From Epiperipatus broadwayi (lineage: Eukaryota > Onychophora > Udeonychophora > Euonychophora > Peripatidae): 64,000 nt of DNA. The notes beneath the pieces were generated by a model. The model saw nothing but the letters and a program-made list of their open reading frames with translations. It did not search any database and had not been told where the DNA came from. A program made the position numbers and the translations under genes. Positions 46,597 to 58,733 of the stretch are shown here, in pieces (position 1 is the stretch's first letter; each line of letters begins with the position of its first letter). The stretch is taken from assembly GCA_028023455.1 (NCBI GenBank), contig JAQFVV010001088.1, positions 1 through 64,000 of the forward strand, read 5' to 3'.

Positions 46597-47058
46597 TTAT
46601 TTGACTGCAGTTTTTTTCTCTTTTTTTAATTTTTCTTTGAATTTTTCTTTTTTATTAGTAATTGAAAACTGTTTTCTTTCTCTGAAAAGAGTGTTATCTT
46701 TCTTATTTGTATTATAATCCTTTTCCAATTCTCCTAATGAATTGATATAAGAAGTTGCCACATCATCAAAAATTATTTTTCCTAGATGTATTTGCTCTTG
46801 TGAAATACCATTAAATATAGCACTTATGTTGAACTTGGTATTGCTAATTTGTGGTTGTTCAAAAGTTGCTTGATCCATTTTTTCACTGAATAAATTTAAT
46901 TTGATAATATTTTCTTGTATTAGTATTACTTTCCTGGCACACTGATGGATTCTATAATTTTTTAGCCTACAATTTTTATAAAAATCTATCTGGGTAATTC
47001 TTGACCTGGATTTCCGATAAAAGCACTGAGGGAATATGCTTCTAAATATAATTATCAT
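46597..47058 (-). pseudogene. LINE ORF1-like fragment, Lys-rich
   Basis: 153 codons open, ending in a strongly basic tail (EKFKEKLKKEKK). No domain was recognised. Its position ahead of the endonuclease and reverse transcriptase remnants suggests ORF1 or the ORF1/2 junction. A further 93-codon frame at 47297-47578 probably belongs to the same ORF1. Confidence 0.4.
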
Positions 47059-47599
47059 GAGAAACTGTGAAAAAAATATAAAATTGGTACATTTAGTGGT
47101 TGAATGTTTTTATTCAATATATTAAACAATGTAGTGTTGGTTAGTATGGTTATTATTGCTCTTTTTTTAAATATAAATCTGAATTCAGAGATTTTTCTCA
47201 TAATTATCAAGTATGCTTTGAAGGTCTTGACTTGTAAAATTTGTGACAGATTTTAATCTGGCTGACTAACTTGATCTGTCTGTTAATATTACTATATCAG
47301 GCAATTTTATTATTGATAAAGTAAGCAAGCTTCTGGAATAACTGTTTTTGAATTAAGTCATTATACTCTAATACTAAGCATCTATTATTACAGTGATCTA
47401 ATACTTTATAAAGTATTTCCACATTTTCATAAAATTCATCTGCGGGAAATTTCATTACTGTAATGTTTAAATCTATCATGTCTATAATCAGTATTTTTCC
47501 ACTAATGAATTTTTGGAAATATTTCAGAATTGTCATTGGAATTGTTAAATTAAATTTGTTATATCTTGTCTTCAGCATTGATATGATTATTATTAGGAA

Positions 47600-49177
47600 A
47601 AATTTTAATTACTGAATTTGACTGATTTCTTTCTATAAAATCTGAGTTTAAAAACTCATATTGTCTTGATTTATTTCAATAAAGTTAGTTTTTTTTTTCA
47701 GTATTAGTTTTAAGTACAGTTGCATAAGTATTTTCATTTTCATTTTTAAATTTTTTAGATAATATTAAATTACCTGGAACTAGTTTCTGAAGAAATTAGT
47801 TTTGAAATCCCATCTATTGTTCTTTTGTCGATATTAAAAGTAAAACTGGTTTATTTTTCAAAATCTGATAAGAGTTCAGACTTATTATTGGAATTTGCAT
47901 TTATTATACTTTATCTAAATCAAAATTAAGACTGGAATCATCAAAATTTTAAAGTTTTTTAGTATTATCTGAATTGAAACTTAAGTTAGAACTTTCTAGC
48001 ATTTAAAAAAAAAAACTTTGAAAATCTATAATTTTAAAAGTTTCCTTGTACAGAAAAATTAATTATATTTACTAGTAATTGCTATAAGACATATTAAACA
48101 AGCAAAACTCTCCATACAATAGTGCCAGTTATGAGTAAGCATATAGAAAATAGTGATCATGTGATGTTCAGTGGTTTAATTGATATAAGACTACTTCAAA
48201 AAGTAGCTGATTTGAAAGCTGACTTTCTCTGAAAAGCGCCAGCAAGTGGGTAGTAAATAACATTTCATAGTATTATACTTAATGCCCTATTTATGATTTG
48301 ATGCAGTAGTAAAGTGATGATTTTAAGAGCTAACTATACTGAGATCAAAATTCTTTCAGTGGTTGAACATCACCTGATTAATAAGCGAGTAATCATTCAA
48401 TATATTTAATCATCATCAATGATAGTTTGCCATTACTCGTTATTCTCTTAACATGATTTGTTTTAGAGATGCAACTTTAATGAAGCCTTAATTCAATATT
48501 CAAAGAATGTACTTAATAAACATTTCAAAAAAGATATAAATTAGTTAATAATTAATACATAATAAAAAAAATCAGAATGCCAAAGGTAATTTTAATGTAG
48601 TAAAAGAAACTAAAGGCCACTGATGCTTTTAAAAAGAATGGAAGAAATTGCTTTTTTTAAGACATGTTCCAAATATTTGCTACGCTTGTCAAAAAAAAAC
48701 AAAACATTTATTACTTTGTTGTCTGTAATAAAGTTTGATTTAATCCAGAAGTTCATGTTCTTGCCAATATTTTTATTAAAAAAAATATAAGACTACTTAC
48801 ATGTAGACCACATTTGATGACGTAAGAAATTAAAATTCATGATGGAGACCTAAAATTGAGGTCCTAGAATAAATTATATTAAGAGAGTGAAAAGCAATGG
48901 CAATCATCATTAGTAATGATTAAATATTGCTTGGTCATAATAATCTATTGCCTAATTATTCTACTTCTTTTAGGGAAAAGAATTTTAAATAAAGTGTGAA
49001 ATGATTCCAAACAAGTATATTACATGTTATATTTTTACACAGAAGGACACTATTAATTCAAAAATTTCTATTATGCAAATAAAATTGCTAAGTATTCTTT
49101 TGATTTATCATTTTAATTATTGCTATGTAAAATTTTTGTGTTGATATAAATATAAGCATATTCTATATACTTTAAAA
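47600..49177 (-). other. AT-rich intron sequence
   Basis: No gene seen. At 48154-48180 lies a 24-bp near-inverse copy of 42157-42180 (AACCACTGAACATCACATGA versus AACCACTAAACACCACATGA on the inner 20 bp), so the two bracket the decayed LINE. Confidence 0.45.
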
Positions 49178-49313
49178 TATTACATTATTATTATTATTAT
49201 TATTATTTTCATGCGACAAAACATAAGGCCGGGAAACGAACCCGGGACAACTGCTTGTAAGCCAGCTGTGTTGTCCACTCGGCCATCAATGCTGGACTAT
49301 TACATTATTATTA
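49178..49313 (-). mobile_element. minimal tRNA-derived SINE with perfect 16-bp target duplication
   Basis: On the minus strand, TGGCCGAGTGG resembles an A box. CCCGGGTTCGTTTCCCGG forms an intact T arm with the B box and a perfect 5-bp stem, and the anticodon-like loop is CTTACAA (Val-like). The tRNA part is followed within about 20 bp by a (TAA)n tail. TATTACATTATTATTA occurs at 49178-49193 and 49298-49313, directly flanking the insert. The body is only about 100 bp, so it is little more than a tRNA. The acceptor ends do not pair, which argues against a functional tRNA gene. Confidence 0.8.
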
Positions 49314-49499
49314 ATAAAATAAATTTACACAGTTCACAAAAAGGATTTTTAAATGTCAGCAGAGTTTGGATTTATAATAACCAGGGTAAAGGTTTAATGT
49401 TGAAATTTCAAATAGATTAATTAAAATCTATCTGCACTTATATATTCAATTTAAAAGGGGTATAAAATTAATTATTTTTATTTTACCATTCTGTATATT

Positions 49500-49945
49500 T
49501 TATATTTATTTTATTCTCTACTATGTGTGTTTAGATATATGTGTACTCATAGTATTCTACTACATGTATATGCTTTGATACTTATCTAATAATATCATTC
49601 TATCATGTGCTATGTTATTCCACCATTGTATTTTTTAGATATCTGTCTGTTCATATTATTCTAACATTTTTATGTTGGGTATTTATATGTCCATGTTATT
49701 CTACAATTATACATGTTGCCATTCCTGTATGTTCATATTATTCTGCCATTATATATTTATATATCCATGTTTTCATATCATTCTAATATTGGATTTGTTT
49801 AAATATTTGTGAATTCATGTTATTTTACTATTGTATTTGTTTAGACATGTGTGTGTTCAACTTGTTTTATTATTACATCTGTTTAAATATCTGTATTTTC
49901 CTGATTTCCATCGTTGTATATATTTAGATATCTGTGTGTTCTTGT
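49500..49945. repeat. diverged minisatellite, unit about 41 bp, about 11 copies
   Basis: Units of the type TTATTCTACCATTGTATTTG then TTTAGATATCTGTGTGTTCA follow one another, each diverged. The TTATTCT/TCATTCT starts recur about every 40 bp. Confidence 0.75.
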
Positions 49946-50097
49946 GCTAAAGATATCTAGAGAATGTTAAAAAAGGTATTTTAAAAATGTAAAAAAAAAA
50001 AAAAAAACATTTTATTTTTTACAACCATTATTTGTCAGATATTTCAATAGATTGATGAAGTTATTAATTTTAACGTTCAAAAATAAATAAAACTCAC

Positions 50098-50182
50098 TCT
50101 GTTTCTATCTTGTGTTCCTAAACAACAGAAGAGCAACCGGCATCTTTTATTCCAACTATCTTGATATGCTTTCATGGTTTTC
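50098..50182 (-). CDS. DAGLA: diacylglycerol lipase alpha-like, internal exon
   Basis: An 85-bp exon with minus-strand acceptor TTTTTAACAG and donor AGA|GTGAGT. The first base completes a split codon, then 28 codons follow, ending in phase 0 and joining directly to the exon at 39945-40082. It encodes a Trp-Asn-Lys-Arg, Phe-Cys-Cys segment (SWNKRCRLLFCC), matching SWSRRLKVFLCC of human DAGLA. That is the cytoplasmic Cys pair just after the fourth transmembrane helix. Because two separately spliced pieces fall in the right order and phase, the identification is strong. The transmembrane exons upstream were not found within the 13.8 kb to the window end. Confidence 0.9.
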
Positions 50183-53178
50183 CTGTTAAAAATATAAAAA
50201 ATATTGAAGGCAATTAACAGAATGAAGATATATATGATATATTTCAAACAATATTACCAGTTTGAAATGTTATAAAAAAAATTTAAAACATATTTTCAAA
50301 ATACATTTTTTATATATATATGCATATGGTCATATATATTATTAGATTTCCCCCTTTCCCATCCACAATGTAATCATAAACTTGAACGGAAATAAAATTC
50401 CAAACAAAATCTTTTGCCTTATAAAAATTAGATTTTTAAATCCATTTCAAATAATAGATAAAAATATCATATTACAGTTGCAAAAAAAATATAAACCAAT
50501 AATAAAATAACCGTTAGCAATGTCTCAAAGAATTATCAATAATTGCCCTAAATAATTACATACATATATACATTTCATTTTTTAAAATATATATTTTTAT
50601 ATGGATTTGAAAATGGTAATTCATATTACTACTTCCAATTAATGTGAACACTTAATGGAATAGGTGTTAATAATCCCATTGCTTCACTCAGAATCAAATT
50701 CTGACAGTGTACTTTGAAATTTTTTTTCCAATCACAAGCACATTAAGACTTAGTCTTAGTTAATACAAAAAGCTATTCAGCATTGACTAGCAAATGGATT
50801 CCTAGTTATTTCTAACAAAGAATGAAAGTCCCAATTTAATTTGGTTAAATTGGGGAAATGTTGATGTGTTAACCACAAAAACAGCAATGATTGTAATATA
50901 ATGCAGCATTAATCATTGTTGGTGGAAATATCATATTCCTACAGATTTAAAACCAATGCACACCTTTTACCTTTTAAAATAGATCCTGTGTAGTGACAGA
51001 CTTGAATGAAAATTAATATTTTTGGATCAACACTCAACCTATCAATCCCAATATTTGAATTGTCAAATGACTTCTTGAGTAATTAATTATTTGCTTATTT
51101 TATAATACAGAACTCAAGTCTTAGAGACGTCACATCTGTCAACCATGCTCTTTGGCCTGCTCTATAGTGATTCAGCTAACAGTACAAATTGTTTAGTATG
51201 ACATTTAGTTACTTGTGTCTCGTGTAATTTAGCATAAAAATATAGTAATAGACCTTAGAGCTAAAGCTTATAAAAAGCTTTTTTACCTTATTTCATCTTG
51301 TGCTCAAATGTCATATGATCTCCCAAACAGTCATATGATTATTATTATTAATTTTAATGCAGTGTTTAGTCCTCTTAAAAATAAATAATCTATTATATTT
51401 GCACTTTTGCTTTTAAATTGAAATACAATAAAAATTAATTATAAATTTTCTGTCACTGTGCAACAGAAATTATTTTAGACATTTAGTTATAGCATTATTC
51501 ACTGAGTATTCAAGCTTACAATTACTCTGAATGAGATAAAGAGAAAAAATTATCACTCATCTCAGAGATGGATTATAGTACACATCTAAATTAATGTATA
51601 TAAGTCAATTCAATCCATTAAAATATTCTTTATATCCTGTATAACTTTAAATTTTAATATATTGATTCACACTTTTCAAAAGTTGCCAACAGTCAAGTTA
51701 AAATTAAAGTTACTCTCTTCCACCCCCCCACCCCCCAAAGCACTTGATAATTAATCTTAAATATATCAGAAATTACTTTAATATAATGTATTAAATGGTA
51801 TCTTTAAGTCTGTTTTTATTATTTATGGGAAAAAAAGATGTTAAAGTTGGTATCATATGCTTAAGATGTTTTATTCAAAAAACATCATATATTCCTTTAA
51901 AATTATTCAGAACTGAAACAATTAATTATGAGAGAATGCCAGATTCAAAACAATTTAGATATATCTTAATAATAAATAATTAACATATATAGAATGAATT
52001 ATACATTTACATTTCAAAATCTCATAAGAATAAGGGAATTGGCATAGTCATATCATATTTATAATGACATTATTCTAATATCAATGATTCATGGTATTTA
52101 TTATTATCAAGTATATTAATGGTTGTATTTATTTTAAAAAACTCACAGGTCATATATTATATACTAAAAAGAAAATATAGTCCAAAGCATGAATAAAATT
52201 GTGTTAGTCGCAGTCAGCAAGAAACAATGCGAAAATTACAGAACCTTGCATTGATTAAAATTTGAAAAAAAAGTTTATCATTTTACATGAAAAATTGAAA
52301 TATCAGACAGATGAATATTATCACATGGACGTTTGGCTACAACTATCCTATCAAAGAGATATTAAAATGTGAAGCTTCTATCCTGGGGTGAAATCTAAAT
52401 AATTATACAAGCAAATTGATTTGGATCCAAAACATCGAGTTGTTTTCTGGTTCAGTGGTATAAGATGGCTGTTGAATGTGAGGTGCAATAGTTTCAGAAT
52501 ATCCAGATACATTATTTGTTCATATTCCTCACTAATAAACCATAACGCAGACCCTAGTTTGGATGCAATGTAATGACATTATCATCTATTATCTACTGAT
52601 TAGTCAATTTTACAATAGATAACTTTAATGTAAAGTGAAAATAATTGTTCTAAAAAGAGTAAATTTACTTATTCTTATCTGTAAAAATTACCATTAGAAA
52701 TCTTTATGGAATCAAATATCTTATAGTTATCCACAAAAATTCCAACACTTTTATTGGTTATTCATCATAACTGATCTTACAGCCATAGAGATGATTATTG
52801 CTAATAAATATACATTAAACCATATTTGCATTGTTTATTTGCCTATGTAAAGTGTTGTTAAACTAATATGATGTTTAATTAAATAATGATAGTAACAGAA
52901 CTCAAATATCATATTTATAAATGAAATATTTAGAAGAATAGAGCTGTAAAACTTTGAACTTAATAGATGTTATGAAATCTAAAGTAGAAATGATCATATA
53001 ACACACATTATAAACTATATTTTCAAAAATCTTCGAAAATTAAAACTTTTTATAATAATGATATCAGCTAAAGCTGAGATTATTTTTTTAGCTAGACAAT
53101 TTTATATCAAATTAATTAACAGAATTTATATTCTAAATATTGGTAGCTGAATGTCATCTATATATTGTATTGGGCAGC
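50183..53178 (-). other. AT-rich DAGLA-like intron sequence
   Basis: No further exon or clear repeat recognised. There is a C run near 51721. Confidence 0.45.
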
Positions 53179-54413
53179 TAATCATAAAACTGAAGTTTTA
53201 ATTCAGAGAAAAGCTCCTGAATTTACCATTCATATATATATACATACATACAAAATTTCATTTTATCCATTTGGGACAAACAAATAATTATATAGGTCTG
53301 TTGTGGATAAGAAAACCACTCTCTGAAAGGAGAATGCAATACAAGAGCTGTAATTCAAAATAACCCAGTTATATACTCTCTATATATTCATCTGGGAACC
53401 TATTCCTCTTAAGACAGAAACCCACCATCAAACAAGGCCAAAATGGCACTTGATAAATCAATGAATAAAATGAAAATTTAACATTTAATTTAAAAACACA
53501 CACAATATACACATATATAAAAAAAACATGATGATAACTGACACACATATACACATATTTACAAATATTTTGAAACTTTGCAATAAATCAAAAATAAATA
53601 TTTTATAATAATGATAAAGTTATTCATGACTACTACACATATGTAAATTAAAAGTTAATAACATAAAAAAATAACCAATACAACTTTCTTCTTTTTATTA
53701 TTATTATGCCTTTTCTGGAAAATAATTTAAATATTACCACAATGTTTCTTTAATGTCATGTATGATCACACAAAAGAAAACACTCTTTTATTTTAAAATA
53801 AGATAATTTCTTTATCCCAGGGTCATTTAATCCACTTAACTGTCCAGGTATTCCAAAGCATATATTTTCTTCTTTGTATTCATAATCTTAGAGAAACAGT
53901 ACTCAATGTTTCCTCAATAAGAGTTTTTTTTTTTTTTTCAAACAAAATCTTCTCTAGAATATACACTTCCCAGATGTTTGCATTAAAATATTGATAATAC
54001 AGACAGATTATGTCTTTTAAATAACAATTTGCAACAAAAACAAAAACAGAAAAACAACACAAATGACTAAATAAATGAAAAATACATTTTTACAAGATTA
54101 ATGATTAAATCATATTTCTTATAAGTAGAAATCCCAGGTAAATGATAAATTTAAGGCAGCTTCTTGAATTTTATTCCATGTTTAAACTCTTTTATAGGGT
54201 ATTACTTTCACTGGTTTGACCATAGACAGCTCCACATTACTTCAGGTTTCAATGGGCATATGTTAAATTTAGCTTACCATAATTTTATTTTCCATTCTTC
54301 AAATTTTGTAAAACAATCGCAGTCCAACTTAACAAACAAATTTTATCAAAATTACCACTATATATATTCTCCCTCACCAAAAGTTAACTAGGAATCAATT
54401 ATGTCCAGTCAAA
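53179..54413. repeat. 1.2-kb dispersed repeat, copy R1
   Basis: Collinear with 62719-63893 in the same orientation over many blocks, for example ATTTGGGACAAACAAATAAT, GAACCTATTCCTCTTAA, CCTTTTCTGGAAAA and TTAATCCACTTAA. No protein domain. It could be a non-autonomous transposon or a segmental duplication. Confidence 0.85.
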
Positions 54414-54482
54414 CATATCAGCTGAACTTCTCATTTGATATTTTAAACAACAAAATGTTTTCTGATCTTTATTCTCACAAAA

Positions 54483-55740
54483 ATAATCACTCCATGATTT
54501 AAATCCATTTCACCCCCTTTTTCTCTATATTACATCTATTCAATGAAAAGTTTTGTTATCTATAAAAAAAATTAATTAACATTCATATTTTATTTTATAA
54601 ATAGACATTTTTCTATTTCAATTTATGTATTAGCATCAGAATTTATATGATTCTATTAACAAATTCCTTTTGCTTATCTAATTATATCAACAAAAGTTTT
54701 AACAATGATAATACTAAATAATCCAATTAAAATAAAATATTTTATATTTGTTATAATAATCAACATCCATACACATTTATTAGATTAATATAATTAAATT
54801 ATTAAAGATTTTAAATAAAATATTCATTCCTTAATCTAAAATAAAAACAAAATTGTAAATATTACAATGCAGAATGACTCTATTGAGAGTTCCATTCTAG
54901 CATTATAATACTTCCCTCCAAAAGAAAGAAAACAATAAAATATCTATTTATATTTTTTCTTTCCAACATCAATTGGATTATAATATTAGCACAATGCCAA
55001 GTTGATCTATGTGGATATTATAAACCCTAAATGCTACCCTATTATTTTCTAATATCTGTGTCATTTATGAATTCATTTGAGTAAGAAAATACTCCAGGCT
55101 TACTCCACTGCTAACTTATCTATCACTAAAGAACTTGCTCTTCCTAAACAACTAAAGTTAATTTGTGTACCAGTTTTCTGGAGACTGGATTTGCATTAAA
55201 CTGTCAAGAGAATGACCATCATCTTACATCACTGAGATAAATAAACAAAAAAATCCAACCAAAGGACAATAAGTATACAATTTTTTATAAATACCAAGAA
55301 AGTCATCTCAATTTGAACACTAAATACTGTACAACAAAAAACCCAAATATTTAAATGATACAAAATTTTCCATATAAAACTTGGTTAATTTTCTCAAGAC
55401 TTATAGGCATGTCAACATCTTTCAAAATATGTGCCTTGCTCATTTTCTCTGAGACTTAAAGGCATGGAGTTCATGGGGGGATTACATTAACTGCCCAGGA
55501 GGAAATTGCATGAACATATTGCACCAACATCCCAATGATAAAATCTTCCATCCATTAACAGTACTGAAAGAAAAACTAAACAAACTCAAGCAGTCAAAGT
55601 TTTATCCATTTCCCACAGCAGCAATATTACTCCACTACAAACTGTTCTCTTATCTATTATATCTAGTCTTATATTTTATTGTTACACTTGCCAATTTTGA
55701 TGGTTTTATAAGTTAGGTATTACATTATTTGATACATTAT
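54483..55740 (-). other. AT-rich intron sequence
   Basis: Nothing recognised beyond a short open frame (55510-55716) without a domain. Confidence 0.45.
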
Positions 55741-55792
55741 AAATAAGACATTTGTTTTTATATAGCGCTATGTTTTTATAATCTGTAATAAT

Positions 55793-55978
55793 AATAAGCC
55801 AATAAGCTAATGCACATGCGCTTTGTAGATTTAACTATATAAATGAATACTCTCACTTTCCAAACACAAGATAAAATCTTTGTGAAAAGATAGGATGAAT
55901 CCATCTATTTTTTGGACCCAAACATTTATGTATGGGCAAATCTTAAGTATTTGTAAATGAGAGCGTGAAGATGTTAAT
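55793..55978 (+). mobile_element. MITE-like element C2, left inverted repeat of the RTE LINE
   Basis: About 186 bp, roughly 95% identical by eye to the reverse complement of 59378-59560. It shares its centre with MITE C1 at 36.4 kb (GGATGAATCCAT, ACCCAAACATTTATGTATGG). An upstream part (55756-55800, TTTTTATATAGCGCTATG) recurs at 56089-56140. Confidence 0.8.
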
Positions 55979-56050
55979 TGATCACTTTAAATTACTTTTG
56001 ACTATGCCTGAATGATGCCTGCAAAATTTCTCGAATTTACAAAACATCAT

Positions 56051-56174
56051 TCTTATTAAATTAAACATATGTAAATAAGACATTTATTTTTATATAGTGC
56101 TATGTTTTTATAAACTGTAATATTGATAAGCCAATAAGCTAATGTCTTATTTACATATGTTTAATTTAATAAGA
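56051..56174. repeat. 34-bp perfect inverted repeat (hairpin)
   Basis: 56051-56084 is the exact reverse complement of 56141-56174. The 56-nt loop is a second, partial copy of the C2 terminal sequence (TATATAGTGCTATG ... AAGCCAATAAGCT). Confidence 0.9.
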
Positions 56175-56428
56175 GAATGCAGAAAGGAGTTTGCTATTAA
56201 CTGAAAGGAAACCCTTTGATTCCTTTTGGAGGCCTTAAAGGAACTGAGCAGGGTAAATTCCTAATGTTCACTCCATATGTTCTTGTCCTTGCAGCTGTTA
56301 TTACTATGTGATTATTCATATAGTATATGAACATGGATGGGCGACTCACCAACACGCATTAGCCAGCATGGTGAGTTTATTGACTTTTTACCTCCGAGTT
56401 TAAGAATATTTTTTCAATATATACAATC

Positions 56429-57145
56429 ATGACAGACAAAAATGAATCATGGCCCTTATTCCCAGGAGGCTGTAAAGTCACCAACCAAGGCAGCGGTTGG
56501 TGGCCGAAGGCAGAGGATGCTAAGAATCCCCTGATTGCGGACTCAGGCTGCCATTTAATGATGACTTTTTATTTAGGCACTTATAACTGCAGATCACTTT
56601 CAAGTGAAGGAAGATTGCAAGAGTTAGAAGAAGAACTATCTTATATTAAATGGGACATTATTGGACTTTGTAAAGTTAGAAGAAAATGTGAAGAAAGAAT
56701 TGATTTAAAAAGTGGACATATACTCTACTATAAAGATACAAATATTGGAAATACAAGTGGAGTAGGATTCATTATAAATAAAAAATGGAAGAATAACATT
56801 GTGGAGATTGATGGTGTATCGGACAAAGTGGTAAGATTAGTTTTACAACTTAATAGCAGATACCAAATGCAGATAATTCAGGTTTATGCCCCAACAAGTT
56901 CTCATAGTGATGAAGTAGTAGAATATTTGTATATGGATGTACAAAAGGCTTTTGATCAGAATAAACAACATTTTAAAATTGTTATGGGAGACTTTAATGC
57001 TAGAATTAGTAAACAAATGAAAGACGAAAATGCTGTAGGTAATTTTGGTTATGGTAATAGAAATGAGAGAGGACATAGACTTGTGGAGTTTGCAGAAAAA
57101 GAAAAAACTTTATATTATGAATTCTTTTTTGGAGAAAAAGGTTAA
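56429..57145 (+). pseudogene. RTE LINE endonuclease domain
   Basis: 238 codons. Residues about 48 onward match the AP-type endonuclease that nicks target DNA to prime reverse transcription. Seen here are the TYNCRSL start, DIIGLCKVRR (where the catalytic E of LQE is replaced), IIQVYAPTSS and GDFNAR. The remainder, with SDHRLV (the His-containing motif), continues in another frame at 57045-57389. The GLCKV change removes the expected catalytic Glu of the GL.E motif, so this copy's nuclease is probably inactive. Confidence 0.8.
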
Positions 57146-57439
57146 AATAAAATGGACATGGAAGCATCCAAATGAAGGTACAGCAGAATTGGATTATATT
57201 TTGACTAACAGAAAATACATATTTCAAGATTGTAATGTTCTTAATAAATTTAACACAGGAAGTGATCATCGATTAGTAAGATGTAAGATACATGTTAATG
57301 CAAAACTAGAGAGACAAAAATTATTAAGAAAACAATATTTACAGTTGATATTCCTAATCTTCAGAAACATTCTAATGAATTTAAATTAGAACTTACAAAT
57401 CGGTTTCAAATATTAGTAGATTTTGAACATGATTCAGAT

Positions 57440-58006
57440 TTGAATGAAATTAATAGGAAAATAACTGATACACTTTTAAAAACTGCAGCAAAGATAGCTG
57501 GTAGAAAAAAGCAGCAATTGACCAATAAAATTTCTACTGAGACTAGAGAATTTATGAAGAAAAGAAGGAATATGAATATATACAAAAATGATGCATTAAA
57601 AAGGAGTGAATATCTCAAATTTTGTAAAATGGTGCGGAAAAGAGTTGAAAATGATATAAGAAAGTATAATTGTGAACTAGCAAGGAAAGCTGTAGAAGAG
57701 AATAAAAGTCTAAAGAGTGTAAAACAACATTTTGGTATTGGTAGGAAATTTATATCTGCAATAAGAAAAAAAGATCGCATTATTACTAAAAAGAGAGATG
57801 ACATCATGAAATGTGTAGAAGACTTCTATCAAGAATTATATAGTAATAAAGAGCAAGTACCTCCTATACCTATTATATCTTCTGAATTGCCTATAATTTT
57901 GAATGAGGAGGTGAGACATGCAATTAAATTTATAAAGAAAGGAAAGGCTCCAGGTAATGATGGAATTATAATTGATATATTAAAAGAAGCAGGTGAAGAA
58001 ACATAA
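57440..58006 (+). pseudogene. RTE LINE linker and start of reverse transcriptase
   Basis: 188 codons, Lys/Arg-rich linker followed by IKKGKAPGNDGI, the entry motif of non-LTR reverse transcriptases. The frame ends at a TAA (58004-58006), where copy D has an Ile codon. Reading continues in the same frame afterwards, so this is a private nonsense mutation. Confidence 0.8.
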
Positions 58007-58666
58007 TTTTTTTTAGCAAAGTTATATTCCAAATGTCTAAATGATAAAGATGTACCAGATGATTGGAAGAATGCAGTATTAATATTAATATTTAAAAAAG
58101 GTGATAAAGAAGATATTAGAAATTACAGACCTATCAGTCTTTTATCAGTTTTATACAAAATTTTTACTAAGATAATTACAACTCGTCTACAGAGAACACT
58201 GGACTTCCACCAACCCAGAGAACAAGCTGGATTTAAAAGTGGTTTTAGTACAGTAGATCATATCCAGGTACTGAGAGAAGTTATAGAAAGGACAAATGAA
58301 TATGAGTTGTCATTATACTTAGGATTTGTAGATTATGAAAAGGCATTTGATTCTATAAATATTTCTTCAGTGATTAAAGCAATGAATCATCAAGGTATAG
58401 ATCCAGGATATTGTCATATTTTAAAGAATATTTATAAAAATGCAACAGCAACAATTAGATTACATAATGATAGTAGGAAAGTCAACATTGAGAAGGGTGT
58501 AAGGCAGGGTGACTCCATATCTCCAAAACTTTTTACAGCAGTGCTGCAAGAAGTATTTTGTGGATTAAAATGGGAAGCTAAAGGAGTGAAAGTAAATGGA
58601 GATTATTTAAGTCATTTAGATTTTGCAGATGACATAGTTGTTTTTGCAAATAATGCTTTAGAGTGA
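58007..58666 (+). pseudogene. RTE LINE reverse transcriptase palm
   Basis: In-frame continuation after the stop: NYRPISLLSV, AGFKSGFSTVDHI, FVDYEKAFDSI (first Asp), GVRQGDSISPKLF and FADDIVVF (the catalytic Asp pair). The motifs are intact, so only the stops and shifts inactivate it. The segment ends at a private TGA (58664-58666), where copy D has a Leu codon. Confidence 0.85.
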
Positions 58667-58733
58667 CAGGAAATGTTGCAGGAGTTATCAGAGGAAAGTA
58701 GGACTAAAGATAAATGTTAAAAAGACTAAAGTA

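Larger units (their letters stand above)
42684..47580 (-). mobile_element. decayed LINE with duplicated reverse transcriptase region
   Basis: On the minus strand, from 47580 down: two ORF1-like open pieces, scattered endonuclease-like pieces (IGDLDSINRK near 45100), then the reverse transcriptase around 44400-43250 and a decayed thumb region. The catalytic site reads YMDHLVI in both duplicated units where YADDLVI is expected. The order and motifs fit an I/R1/Jockey-like element. All frames are broken. It lies in the DAGLA-like intron on the same strand as the gene. Confidence 0.55.

Noticed and set aside
49208-49297. Functional tRNA-Val-like gene on the minus strand
   Set aside because: The T arm is good, but the acceptor ends do not pair and a perfect 16-bp target duplication flanks it, so it is called a SINE.
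55510-55716. 68-codon plus-strand frame as a small gene
   Set aside because: No domain, no conserved features, ordinary chance length for this DNA.
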